From positions 254,433,533 through 254,497,532 of the forward strand of contig NC_081410.1 of NCBI RefSeq assembly GCF_030272615.1: a stretch of 64,000 nucleotides of DNA. Reading direction: 5' to 3'. The translations under genes and the position numbers were made by a program. Below, in pieces: positions 1-11,217 of the stretch. The DNA is from Cryptomeria japonica. Taxonomy: Eukaryota; Streptophyta; Pinopsida; Cupressales; Cupressaceae. The first letter of the stretch is position 1, and every line of letters begins with the position of its first letter. The notes beneath the pieces are model-generated. The model saw only the letters and a program-made list of their open reading frames with translations. It was not told the DNA's origin and did no database searches.

Positions 1-53
1 GTGTGTGTGAGTTTTATCGAGTGGTTTTGTTGCCTATTGTTTGACGATACGAT
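1..53. other. left flank of element A
   Basis: Short host sequence before the target-site duplication of element A. It begins with a GT dinucleotide run. No gene or element can be recognised in so short a piece. Confidence 0.4.
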
Positions 54-58
54 AGTGG
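54..58. repeat. target-site duplication of element A (left copy)
   Basis: agtgg lies directly before the TG that opens the 5' LTR at 59. The same five bases follow the CA that closes the 3' LTR, at 25359-25363. This matched pair fixes both ends of element A, although 25 kb and a nested element lie between them. Confidence 0.9.
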
Positions 59-1288
59 TGTAGTGTCATAAAATTGTGACACTATAAATTTTTTACTACA
101 TTAAGGTCCTCATGCATGCGACCTCGAATCCTCTAGCCTGATCAGAAACCGGAGATTGCTCAGCTTGCAGAAATAACTTCTTCCTTGGCCTTTGCATCAC
201 CCTGTCCACATTCTTCCCTAGAGAAAGCGGTAGGATAGGGGTGTGGCACCACTGTCCCCCCTTGGGCAGGGGCATGGTGCCCTTGTCCTCCTAGGACAGG
301 GGCGTGGTGCCCCTGTCCCTGCCCTATTTTGGGGCAGGACCCTTCCTAGAGCATGCATTATGGGTTGTTCCTCAAGTGGGAAACTCCCTTGATGTCGGCC
401 CATGATGAAATTCAAATCCACCAACATGTACTCTCACTTGCATTAGTTCAATAAGTGGAATTTCAATAAGGTCATATTGCACATGCGATCAGGCATTCAA
501 GAGCATTCAAGCATTCTTTTCCAGCATTGAGCATTCTCAAGTCTCCCTTTAAGGCTAGGTGTTGCATTCAAGTCAAGGATTCAACAATTGAAGAGGAGAT
601 TGATTTCAACATTCAATTCCACACAAACACTTCTATCAACATTTCTACTACAACCTCCCTTGAGGTGATTTACAATTCAGTCTTTCATTTACATCTACTT
701 GCAACTACTCTTTCATTGCTTGGTTAATTCCAAAATTGGGGTTTCACCTAAAGGAAAACCCCCAATCCCAACCCATTTTACTCTTTTTTGTGTGTGTAGG
801 TTGCAGGTGCGTAGCTATACTTTATGATTCAGGCTTCATTTGCAGAGACAAAAAAAACCCTTTTTCATTTCATAGATTTTTCAGAGGACCGTGTACATTC
901 CTGCCATAGTCTGAGAAACTTTTCCTCAAATTCGCAAGGTGACTCCGTCTCAACATTTTACTACCAGATCCAAGTGCACAAATTCATCCCATATTCCAAT
1001 CTCAAGTTATAATCAGTTCTTTGTCACTTTTGCACTACATAATTCAACCAATTTCCTTTCTAAATCAAACAAGGAAGAGGGGATCAACTTAACATTCCCA
1101 ATTCATTCAGAATTCAATCTACCATCTTTGTGTGGAGAGATTGAATCTAGTGAATTATCATCTCCTTCTTCCTAATTTAATGGTGAAAAGTGCTTGAATG
1201 GTAATCAATAGTGAAACTCTCATCTCTCTTTGAGGGAAAGGGTAGTTTCCTTCTTGATCTATCATTCACCATTTTTCCCACCATTACA
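59..1288 (+). repeat. 5' LTR of element A
   Basis: The LTR starts TGTAGTGTCATAAAATTG and ends CCACCATTACA. It aligns along its length with 6606-7766 plus 25275-25358. The 3' copy carries a TATA-like tatttaagg near 6970; in this 5' copy the corresponding stretch (about 421-430) is deleted, which may have weakened its promoter. Confidence 0.9.
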
Positions 1289-1307
1289 TTTTGGTGAACC
1301 CAACATC
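1289..1307 (+). other. primer-binding-site candidate of element A
   Basis: The bases just inside the 5' LTR read ttttggtgaacccaacatc. The tggtgaaccc at 1292-1301 has the form of a tRNA 3' acceptor complement. I cannot name the tRNA. Family B has the related but changed ttttttgtgagcctgac at the same place. Confidence 0.5.
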
Positions 1308-2360
1308 TTGCATGCTTTCCTTTGAACAAAATTGCATATTTTTCATTTACAAGTTTCAAATATCTGCAAACTTGGTGGTTAAATCATTAACAACCCTAGT
1401 TTTTCAATTTACAATTGAACTTGTGATTTGTAAAAATTGCTTGTGGTTATCTTAGATCTGAAAATTGTTTTGATTGTTAAATTCAAATTCCTCATTGTCT
1501 TGTTCAATTTGCAATTAAAATTTTAAAAATTAAGAGGTTACTTATCAAAACCCTAATTTTTAAAAATCATCTTGAACTTGTGCAAAGATTGGATTTCCAT
1601 TTAATTTTTAGATTTCTGATTGTTCTCAGATTTGTCTTCAATCATGCAATTTAAATTTTAAAATTAAGTGGTTAAGTCATAAAACCCTAATTTTCAAATT
1701 TAATTGGATTTTGTGTGAATTTCAAATCAATTTCATTTCAATTCAGATTTCTAAACATTTTCCAAGGTGTCCCTATCCATTAGGTTTGACCCTTTTCAAA
1801 ATTACAATTCAATTCCTCTTTTTCTTCAAAACCCTAATAGGGTCCTATTTTCACATTTGTGCCTTCATTTCGCCCATATAGAGATCGTAAAATTTGCCAA
1901 TTTTTTGGGGTTAGCTTTAAATTCATCATAATATACATCCCTGAAAATTTCAAAAAAAGTTGGTCGAACCATGTGCGTTCCTGCCATGATCCTCGGCTTT
2001 TTTTCCAAAATTTTGGGAGACTATTAGGATTGTATTTAATAGCCTAAATCCATAAGATTGGTTGATTTTATCGATTTTTTATCCCTCTAGAATCGAAAAT
2101 ACCTTAAAAATTCAACATTTCAAATTGCAAGAATTTTTTTAAAATTAAGAGGTTAATTTTAGTCTGCCCTGATTTTAAAAATTCTAATTTTAAAATTAAG
2201 TGGTATTCCCTTGGCCCTAATTTTAAAATTTCAATTTCCTTTCATTTTTGAAAATTGTATCATCCTCTTCCCCAACAATGTTCAAATTGTGTAATCATTA
2301 TTCTCTTGGATTTTGCAAGCTTTGTTCTACAATTCAAAATTCAAATTTTCCCTCTTGTGC
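1308..2360 (+). other. non-coding leader of element A
   Basis: AT-rich, with several degenerate copies of a unit built from attttaaaattaag, ggtta and ccctaatttt (about 1380-1420, 1500-1570, 1650-1710, 2130-2240). No credible coding sequence is seen. The open stretch at 1859-2047 shows no recognisable domain. Confidence 0.6.
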
Positions 2361-5300
2361 ATGAGTTTTACCACTATTAGTCCTACCTATCCTATCCCCA
2401 TTAGACAAAGCATTAGAATTAAGGCATCCCAAGGTTTAATTACCGATGAGATGGAGCCTAATTTGGGTGACTTCTTTAATGAGGATCATGCTAATTCTCC
2501 CCATCCTAATCATGTGCCTATTCACCCCATTGGTGGATCTCATGATGAAGAAGAATCTTTAACTACGGTTTCTTTAGATCAACTTTCTACATTGGACAAT
2601 CAATTTGACAACTTTCAACAATGGATGTCCCAAGAGTACCCTAAAAGTGAAGCTCTTCTATTAATTGAAGGTCTTAAGCGCATACTTCAAAGTGATAAAA
2701 ATAGAATTGATATATTGTGTGGCATTGCACATATTGTTGATTCTAATGTCATTCCTATCAAGAGTTGTGTTGAAACCCTAGGTTATTCACAACCTTCAAC
2801 ATAAGTCAATTCCTCCATTCCTTTGACCAATCCTATGACTAGTATTCCTACTTTCACATCCAACATCATAGCTACTTCAACTCAAAAATGTCATTCCTAT
2901 AACCATGGGTCATTGGGGAAATCCCTCTTCTTCATTTAATCCTCCATCATTACCTATGTCTTCCATGAATATTCCTATTATTCCTCAACCAATCAGTGTG
3001 ACACAAGGGGGAAATTCCTTCAACAACTTTATTCCTCCTTTAAGTGTCCCTTTTCCTACCCAGTCATCACCAATGCCTACTTATCATAATGTCCCACCAC
3101 CTTATTCTCAGTCCACGCCTTCTTTCAACAACATCACACCACCTTCTCAATCACCTATGTCTACCATCAATTCTTCTACCGAAATGACAATTAACAATCT
3201 TACTCAAACCATGTCTAACTTACAATAACAAATTGCTTCCATGATTCAATCCAAGTTTAGTGTGCCCACCTTTGATGTTGGGAGCCCACTTTCTCTTGAT
3301 ATTGTTAAAGTCATGCCACCTAAACATGTTGATATCCCTCAATTAGAACTTTATAATGGAAAAGGTGATCCTCTTCCACATGTCAAAACATTCCAAACCT
3401 TGTGTATTGAATTTCCTTATGATCAACGATTGCTTGCAAAACTATTTACAAGAACACTAAGAGATAAGGCCTTACAATGGTATTGCTCTCTGCCCTCTTA
3501 CTCTATCACTTCCTTTCAACAACTAGCAAATCCTTTCATCCAATAATTTCAAAACAACATCGGTTCTAAAATCACTTTGACTGATTTAATGCATTGTAAA
3601 CAAGGTGTTAAAGAAAAAGTGACTGATTTCATTGGTAGATATAAGCATTTGTGTGCTCAAATTCCTTTTCATGTACCTGATAATGATATTCAAAGAATTT
3701 TCATTTCTACTTTGCAAAAAGATATCAGGGAAAAGCTTCTTTTGTCTGAGTTTACTTCCTTTCCGTAGTTGTGTGCAACACTCCACAATTATTAATTGGT
3801 TGTGAGTCAAATGGAGCAATCCACTCATATGGCTCCAAGTGATAAGGGGGGGAGTGTTCAACAACCGTTTGTGAAGTTCAAACCAACAAAAAGCTTCATC
3901 AAGTTCAATGATCCAATCAACAATAACCATGTGAATGCTACAACATGTGTGCCTTCTATTTCTATTTTTTTCAAAGAGAAAGACAGTTTACTCCTTTGAA
4001 TGAATATTTACATAGTATTATGTCTCAGTTGTCTCATAGAAATGTTATCAAACTTCCTCCTATAAAACAAATTGATCCTTCCAAACTTGCATCTCCATAT
4101 TTTGATAACAATTCCTTTTGCCAATTTCATTGTCAACCTAGTCATAATACTAAAAAATGTTTTGCATTGAAAAATAAGGTTCAAGGCTTGATTGATAATA
4201 ATACTATATTTGTGGTAGGTGTGAATGATAAAGGGAATAAATCAGTTGCTCCTCCTAATCAAAATCTTAAAATTTTCATGGATCCCTTGCCATCTCATAC
4301 CTCTAATGTTATTGAGATTGTGCCTAATTCTCTCACTTCTGAAGAATTCGCCTGTATGGATCCAAACTTGGTTAATATGGTAGAAACACATGATTTTCCT
4401 AAGGATCCTTGTATTACATTTGACCCTAGTGAGACCATTTGAGCACCTGATGGCCCTTTATACATAGTTGCAAAGGTTAAGGATATCCCTTGTTGTGGTG
4501 CCCTGATTGATCCCTCTTGCATGGTTAATGTCATCACTAAAGAGTATATTTTCACTTTACAGTTGCATAAACTAATATATGATGCTTCTAATGTGGTGGT
4601 GAAGTTATTTGATGGGTTCTCTTGTCCTACCATTGGCTCTATCACCCTTCCTGATGAATTTCATGTTAAATCCATGGATGTTAACTTTGTTATAATACCT
4701 TCTTCTGAGTAATTACGTGTGAAGTTGGGATATCCTTGGATATCTTCTATGAAGGCTATTGCTTCTCCAATCCATAAGTGTCTCAAATTTCCTCACAATG
4801 GAGAAATCATAACCGTCAACCATAGCTTATTTCGTCCATCCGAAAGAAGCCCCGGTCTTCCTATTGATCTCTTTTTGCCGAAGCAAATTCAATCTCTTCC
4901 ATCAAGGAGTGATGCTCTTTTTCAATCTTATCAAAAATGGAAGAATGATGTGATCTTATCCTTAAGTCAACCTATATCACCAACACTTGACATTCCTATT
5001 ATTCTTTAAGATGAGGTTCTTCCTCTCTTGGATAGAACTAATCTCCCTCCTAAGGAAGATTGTCCACCTACCCCTATGGATGTGACTTTACCTTCTCTTA
5101 CAAAGAACAACAATATTCCTCCTAAGGTTAGACCTATACCTCCTCATGATCGACCTGGTCTCCTTCTTACAGCTAATATTCCTCCTTTCTATGGCATAGT
5201 TCCACCTCCTTCATCTTATCGAGAGAAGAGGCCTGCTTCTCCTATTGTTCAACCAAAAAGACCTCAACCTAAACCTTCCACTATCAAGGAGAGAAGTGTT

Positions 5301-5855
5301 CCTACTTTTTCAAGTGTTCCTCCTCCTTCTCATCCTTCCACTAAGACTCGATGGAATCATTGTGTGAGAGAACAAAGACAAAGACATCGTGTTTGAGCTC
5401 ATGAAGCTATCCCTGAAAATACTCAATCTCCTCAAACTCCAATAGTTGACATGATTCCCTTTTCTCCTAAGCAAGATTTTCAACCTACATCTCCAAACCA
5501 TAAGTTGCATAAAACATGTGATGGTGTTACTCCTATTCATGTTCTTGCTCCTCTTTCTTTAAACTTTGATGAAGAAATGGGTGAAAATATTATTCATAAT
5601 GGTAATACAACTCTGAATGCTTCTGATAGTGAGTATGAGTATGTTGATGTGGACAAACATTTATCAGATGAGTTTTCACAAACCCTAATCCTAGATCCTA
5701 GAATCGAACAAAGTGACTTACAACATGAGCATAGTCCTTGTTTGGATCTTGTGATAGCTCCATCTGTTGTACTCAATATCACTACTCTGGTGTGTTGCTC
5801 GCCTTCCCAAAATAGTGATCAGCAAGATCGGGAGGCAGATGTCATGATAGACTAG
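2361..5855 (+). pseudogene. gag-pr: Gag-protease polyprotein of element A, broken
   Basis: This would form the particle shell and carry a retropepsin-like region. The start is the ATG at 2361 because family B has the same MSF-[TV]-TISP start after tgtgc. In order it contains an N-terminal region ending near 2804 and a proline/serine-rich linker (2905-3228). The Gag core follows (3330-3770), with Y-N-G-x-G-D-P and W-Y-C-S-L-P motifs. A C-X2-H-X4-H-X4-C knuckle lies at 4119-4160 and a protease-like segment at about 4490-4830. The end is a proline-rich then acidic tail. The catalytic triplet is D-P-S (4509) rather than the usual D-[ST]-G, so protease activity is doubtful. Stops at 3226, 3544, 3766 and 4440, among others, and about two frame changes break the frame. 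No RT or integrase follows. Confidence 0.85.
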
Positions 5856-6589
5856 CAATATTAGCACTATAGATCTCTCTCTCTCTTTTCTTGCTCTTTG
5901 TAAACATTCTTCTATGTGTATCCTTGTTCTTCTATTGTTACCTTAAGGTCTACTTGGGGATGATGCAAAGCATTGAGATCTTTTCTTGGTCTCTTTCATG
6001 TTGACTCAAAAGACATCATGTCTTCCCTTTCTTCTAAGGTAGTGTCCTTCTTTGGGGAATGAAGATTGTTATATGCATATACATACATGATATACAAGAT
6101 TTATCATAAACATGTTGACCCCGAGGAAAGAAACACTACCTGGTGTTTTGTGTTCATTATCCTTGGGTTTATACCTTGATTGGGGGCTAAATCCTTGCGA
6201 TAATATGGTCCCTTTTCTTCTCTCTCTCTTGGGTGTATCCTACCTTAAATCAGTCACTCCCGATAAGGCGCGTGTGATCACTTTAACGTGGGGGCATACA
6301 CTTTGCTCATACTTTCCTTCTTCTGATACTTATAATTACTTAGTGAACTTTATTTTTTCTTTGTGTCTTTAGTATCCTTGCTTCCATGACTCATAGTGAA
6401 CGGAACTTTGCTACTTGCAGTTATGATTCTCCCCTTCTCGATCTTCCCTTTTACTTTGTCAATTGAAGTCGTAAGATCCTAAGTCCACTAGGGGCTTGCC
6501 GCATCTTGCCTCCTTGACATGGTAAAAGTCTTTCAATCTTCTTTCCTTGTACTTTACCGACAGTATTGGCGTATGCTTATACTTCCACT
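5856..6589 (+). other. 3' non-coding internal region of element A
   Basis: No supported gene. Several short blocks match family B at 32393-33252: the ttgactcaaaagac block, the block around 6240-6300 ending in actttaacgtgggggca, and the one before the polypurine tract. Conservation without a reading frame suggests packaging, replication or 3'-end signals. Confidence 0.6.
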
Positions 6590-6605
6590 AAAGTGGGGGT
6601 TAAAT
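6590..6605 (+). other. polypurine tract of element A
   Basis: aaagtgggggttaaa lies directly before the TG of the 3' LTR at 6606. It is the expected plus-strand primer site. Family B has almost the same tract at 33253-33268. Confidence 0.8.
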
Positions 6606-7766
6606 GTAGTGTCATAAAATTGCGACCCTAGCAATTTTTGACTGCATTAGGGTCCTCATGGATGTGAACTTGAATCCTCTAGCCTAATCAGAGACCAAAA
6701 TTTGCTCGGCTTGAAGAAACAGCTTCTTCCTTGGCCTCTGCATCACCCCATCCACATTCTACCTTGGAGAAAGCGGTAGGACAGGGGTCTGGCACCACTG
6801 TCCCCCCTTGGAAAAGGGTGTGGCACCCTTTTCCTCCAAAGATAGGGGCATGGCACCCCTGTCCCTACCCTATTTTGGGGCAGGATCCTTCCTAGAGCAT
6901 GCATTGTGGGTTGTGCCTTGGACAGGAAACTCCCTTGATGTTGGCCCATGACAAAATTCAAATCCACCATGTATTTAAGGGGCATTCATCCTCTCATTTG
7001 CATAAGTTCAATAAGTGGAATTTTGATAAGGTCATGTTGCATAATCGATCAAGAATTCAAGAGCATTCAAGCATTCTTTTCCAGCATTGAGCATTCTCAA
7101 GTCTCCCTTCAAGGCTAGGTGTTGCATTCAATTCAAGGATTCAACCATTGAAGAGGAGATTGATTTCAACATTCAATTCCACACAAGCACTTCTATCAAC
7201 ATTGCTACTACAACGTCCCTTGAGGTGATTTACAATTCAGTCCTTCATTTACATCTACTTGCAAGTACTTTCTTTCATTACTTGGTTAATTCCAAAACCG
7301 AGGTTTGACCTAAAGGCAAACCCCCAATCCGAACCCATTTTCCTCTCTTTTCTATGTGTAGGTTGTAGGTGCGCAGCTCTACTTTCGGATTCGGGCTTCA
7401 TTTGCACAGATAGAAAAACCCTTTTTTGTTTCACAAATTTTTCAGAGGACCATGTACATTCCTGCCATGGTCTGGGCAACTTTTCCTCAAATTCACAAGG
7501 CGACTTCGTCTCGACATTTTACTGCCAGATCCAGGTGCACAACTTCATCCCATATTCTGATCTCAAGTTATAGTCAGTTCTTTGTCACTTTTGCACTACA
7601 TAATTCAATTTATTTCCTTTCTAAATCAAACAGGGAAGAGGGAATCAACTTAACATTCCCAATTCATTCAGAATTCAATCTACCATCTTTGTGTGGAGAG
7701 ATTGAATCTAGTGAATTATCATCTCCTTCTTCCTAATGTAATGGTGAAAAGTGCTTGAATGGTAAT
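6606..7766 (+). repeat. 3' LTR of element A, first part
   Basis: It matches 59-1200. It is interrupted after ggtaat at 7766 by the nested Tat element and resumes after 25269. The last five bases, gtaat, are the target site of that insertion. Confidence 0.9.
7762..7766. repeat. target-site duplication of the Tat element (left copy)
   Basis: gtaat here and at 25270-25274 flank the element. It duplicated five bases of the 3' LTR of element A. Confidence 0.92.
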
Positions 7767-8918
7767 TGTAATACCCTAAAAATGGTCATCTAAACCATGG
7801 GCCCCTAATCTCGACAACATCACCAAGGTCCTAACCAAAAGACAATTAAATCAATCTTGAGCACATAATTAATTCTTTAATTATCAAATATCACATGGCA
7901 AAATCAATTACCCAATATTAATTAAATATTTAATTAATTAATTGAATCATTCCAAGAATATTAATTTTGATCAATTATCCTATTTTAATTTATTAAATAT
8001 CTTTGCATATTTAATTAATTAATAAATTTGCCATTCAATCATGCAAAAAGAATTAATTTGCTACAAAAAGAAGAATTTATTACAAAACAAAGAGTTGAAT
8101 TGAAAATTAAAACAAAAATAATTGAATTAAGAGAGAAATCAAACTTGAGATATTATTTTTTTTTCTAAATTGAGAACTTGAAATCGGAAAAGCAATTAAT
8201 TGAATTATTAATTATTCTCTTAAATTGGAACTCAAAGCTTTTCAAAAAAAGAAGTTCAGTTGCATTAAGAAGACTCTTTTCTTGATTAAATTGAAGAATT
8301 ATCTATTTTTATCACAAATGCTTGGAGTTGATTTATTATTGTTTTCCAATGCAACTTGGACTTCTAATTCGAATGCATTTCAATTGAACTATAATTGGAA
8401 TCTATCTCAAGGTTAACTCAACCTGATTTCTCAATTATTTAAATTAATCCTAAATTGAGCTTTTTCATCATCTCTCTGTAATTCTCTATAAATTCAGTCA
8501 TCAACTCTCATTCCAATTCACTCCGGAGATTTTTGAGAATACATCATTATTATGCTGATTTTGCTCTAGAGTAATTGATTGATTATTATTGCTTTTTTTA
8601 GATTACTTGCATTCATTTTACATTCATTATTGCTTGCATCCATTGTTGCTTGAATTGGTTATTTTTGCTTGAATTATTCATTTATTTTGCATCCATATAG
8701 CTTAATATCATATAGATTAAATCCTTCGTCTTGGTGTAGTCTAGTCACTGGTATTGCTTATAACAAACTAAGAGCAATCTTATACTCGCATCATTTAGAA
8801 GGCAATGGGTCGCTTTGCTATGGTTTATTTTTATTGATTATTGATTGCTAACCATGCATATAATGACTTAATTGAAGTGTTGTGCTTGCAGCTACAGGTT
8901 CCATTTTTCACACACACA
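7767..8918 (+). repeat. 5' LTR of the Tat element
   Basis: 1152 bp, starting TGTAATACCCTAAAAATGG and ending in a CA repeat. A TATA-like tctataaat at 8485-8493 is placed as expected for a U3/R promoter. It contains AT-rich blocks of attaatt but no supported gene. Confidence 0.93.
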
Positions 8919-8922
8919 TTTC

Positions 8923-8940
8923 TGGCGCCCACCGTGGGGC
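8923..8940 (+). other. primer-binding site of the Tat element
   Basis: tggcgcccaccgtggggc starts four bases after the LTR end. TGGCGCC is the complement of tRNAs ending GGCGCCA. I do not assign the tRNA because the match past the first seven bases cannot be checked here. Confidence 0.75.
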
Positions 8941-10236
8941 CCGAACACTACTTCTTTTTTGGCCTCCAAGATTGATTTTTGTTATTTTTTGTTATTTTTT
9001 AGGTTTTTTTATTTTTCGGTTTTTCGTCTGTACATCTCATACGACAATTCCCACAGGCTTGAACGATAAACTATAGGTGTCGCACGAATTTCCATATCCT
9101 ATCATACTAGCATATCTTCTATCGTACGAGCATAAATCCTCTATCGTACGAGCAAACATCATCAGCAATCTTCTTTCGTGCGATATTGAATCCTATCTCG
9201 TACGAGTCAAGACTTTGTTGTACGATTCTATATTCTCTAGTAAAAAGGCAAATTTCATGATTTTATCATTTTTTTTTATTATTCTGACTACTGACCCTGA
9301 CTGTTTATCTGTTTGTCTCAGAATTTTTCACAGCCTAACTAGTTTTTGCAGAACGCTTGTCGAAGAATATGCTTGTCGCACAAAGACAATATGACTACTG
9401 ATTCGTTGTCTTTGCAGGTTGCCTAAGGAGAATAGACTAAACATCGTGTATTCTTTAAATTCATTTTTAGGAACCTAACTTGCTATCTGGTTAATGAACA
9501 AAATCTATCTTTCGTGTTTTAGAAAAATCTGAGAGGTAGGAGAGTATGCTCTTGTCTTCTTTTAGACAATCAGAAATCCAGACCCTTGAAGTGCTTTCTT
9601 AAGATTGATTGCAACATCTTTAGCAGGCCTGCCCTCCCGAGGAGCTAATAACTCTATAGCCTTTAGGGTTGGTGAGAGGGGAACGACCTGAGTGGGAATG
9701 GCTAGACGTCAAGTACTCCAACCTATTATAAAATAAATGTGATTTGATGAAAATCAAGTCAACGGTAGTGCTCAGGAATAGCTCTCCTCTGTACCTTCAG
9801 GTATATTAAACCTTTGTTTTCAAGGCTGGGAAACCTCTTAATTGAGTTTATACCCCGACGTGCTGAACGGACCCCTTAATAAATCCAATTAAAATTAGAA
9901 GCTACCTAGTTCCCCTCCGAAAGGGAGATAATCTTTGTGCAAGAGAGATAGTAACTCTCCCAAGATACTTGTCATTTCATGCCCCCATTAGCATTTGGAT
10001 TCAGATAAAACAGCATTGAGAATCAATTGCGTGAGACTCAGCAGTCATATTCTGATTAGCTATTGGGTGTGTACCTGAGTCTACAAGAAAAGATTTTCTT
10101 GCCTCACCAAGTTCCTTAGGGTTTGTATGTTGTTATTGGAGTCACTATAAATACTACTTGTTTTCTGTGTTTTCATCCTTGAAAAAAAACTTGGAATACC
10201 AAAATTGGGGAAGACAAGAAACAAACTCAGTGAGTC
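8941..10236 (+). other. long leader of the Tat element, first part
   Basis: There is no supported protein before Gag here. From 9077 to 9230 the palindrome TCGTACGA or near versions recur (about 9119, 9143, 9202), within short AT-rich spacers. The 9540-10150 part holds direct-repeat-like phrases but no recognised gene. Long leaders of this kind are usual in the Tat/Ogre group. Confidence 0.6.
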
Positions 10237-10432
10237 AAAACTTTGTCCATGTCAGAAACTAGTCCATCCTAAGTCGAAACTCTGTCTGTGTCAGAAACTA
10301 ATCCATCCTAAGTCGAAACTCTGTCTGTGTCAGAAACTAGTCCATCCTAAGTCGAAGCTCTATTCGTGTCAGAAACTAGTCCATCCTAAGTCGAAACTCT
10401 ATCTGTATCAGAAACTAGTATATCCTAGTAAA
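10237..10432 (+). repeat. 39-bp tandem repeat, five copies, in the leader
   Basis: The phrase gtcagaaact recurs at exactly 39-base spacing (10251, 10290, 10329, 10368, 10407), with surrounding bases largely conserved. As 39 is a multiple of three, the repeat keeps one plus-strand frame open (10205-10504). It would encode 13-residue repeats rich in K, L, C and Q with a conserved HPKSKL core. Whether this is translated is unknown. Confidence 0.85.
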
Positions 10433-11217
10433 AAATCAGTCCATCTCAGAATTTGTCATACTCAGTTGTCGATACTCAGTAGTCAGAAAACTCAGAATTT
10501 TTAGTCTCTGCCCTGTAAATAGTTGTACGAGTCTGCTAAATTATCGTGTTGCACCAGTCTTGTGTCGTACGAATCTACTCAATTGTCGTCCTTTAGCTGA
10601 TTCTCTGGTGTACGAGTCTAAATCATTCATCATCCTGCACTGTATTCTGTCTCGTATGAGGTAGAATCGACCTTAGTCTTTTGTCATCCTGCACATGCCC
10701 ATCAGTCGTACGGTACAAGGCAGCAACTTATATGAAAAAGAACTTATGTCGTCCTATAACTGCTAAATTTTCATTCGGTTTAGAAAACCCAGTCATACGA
10801 GTCTCTGGTTTTGTCAGACAAAATGGTCAAACTTGCCAAAAACATAGTCTACCGTGAACATAATACTAGTTATCAAATTTTCCCGAGCATAAAACAGATC
10901 AAGATAGTGTACCTCTGCCATTTTTTGTTGCATGATTTGGTCAATCACCCTTCAGCTAGTTCAATCAAACTACCTATCAAACTCAAGTCACTTAGATAAC
11001 ATCTTACATAGGATATATCGTTCCTGAATCAGACTGAATCTTAGTTACTATTTTAGAATCAACCCAGGTAAACATCTTATACAGGATAGATCTTTCCCGA
11101 AACCACACTAAATCTTAGTTGTTTCTCTCAAACAATACTTAAACCGAACAAACTAGCACTGAAATTGATCTTGACCTCTACATCAAAAACAACTCTAGGT
11201 CACACTAATCCATAAAA
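10433..11217 (+). other. leader of the Tat element, second part
   Basis: No gene is supported. A second cluster of TCGTACGA-like sites lies at about 10525-10800, some degenerate (gtgtacgag, tcgtatgag, gtcgtacgg). The Gag start follows at 11218. Confidence 0.6.

Noticed and set aside
218-427. Proline/arginine-rich minus-strand frame in the LTRs of element A (also 6743-6985)
   Set aside because: A product of repeated cctgtccc-type sequence in the LTR. It is not conserved between the two LTRs.
10237-10432. CRISPR-like regular repeat
   Set aside because: The units are contiguous 39-base tandem copies without unique spacers, in a plant retrotransposon leader.
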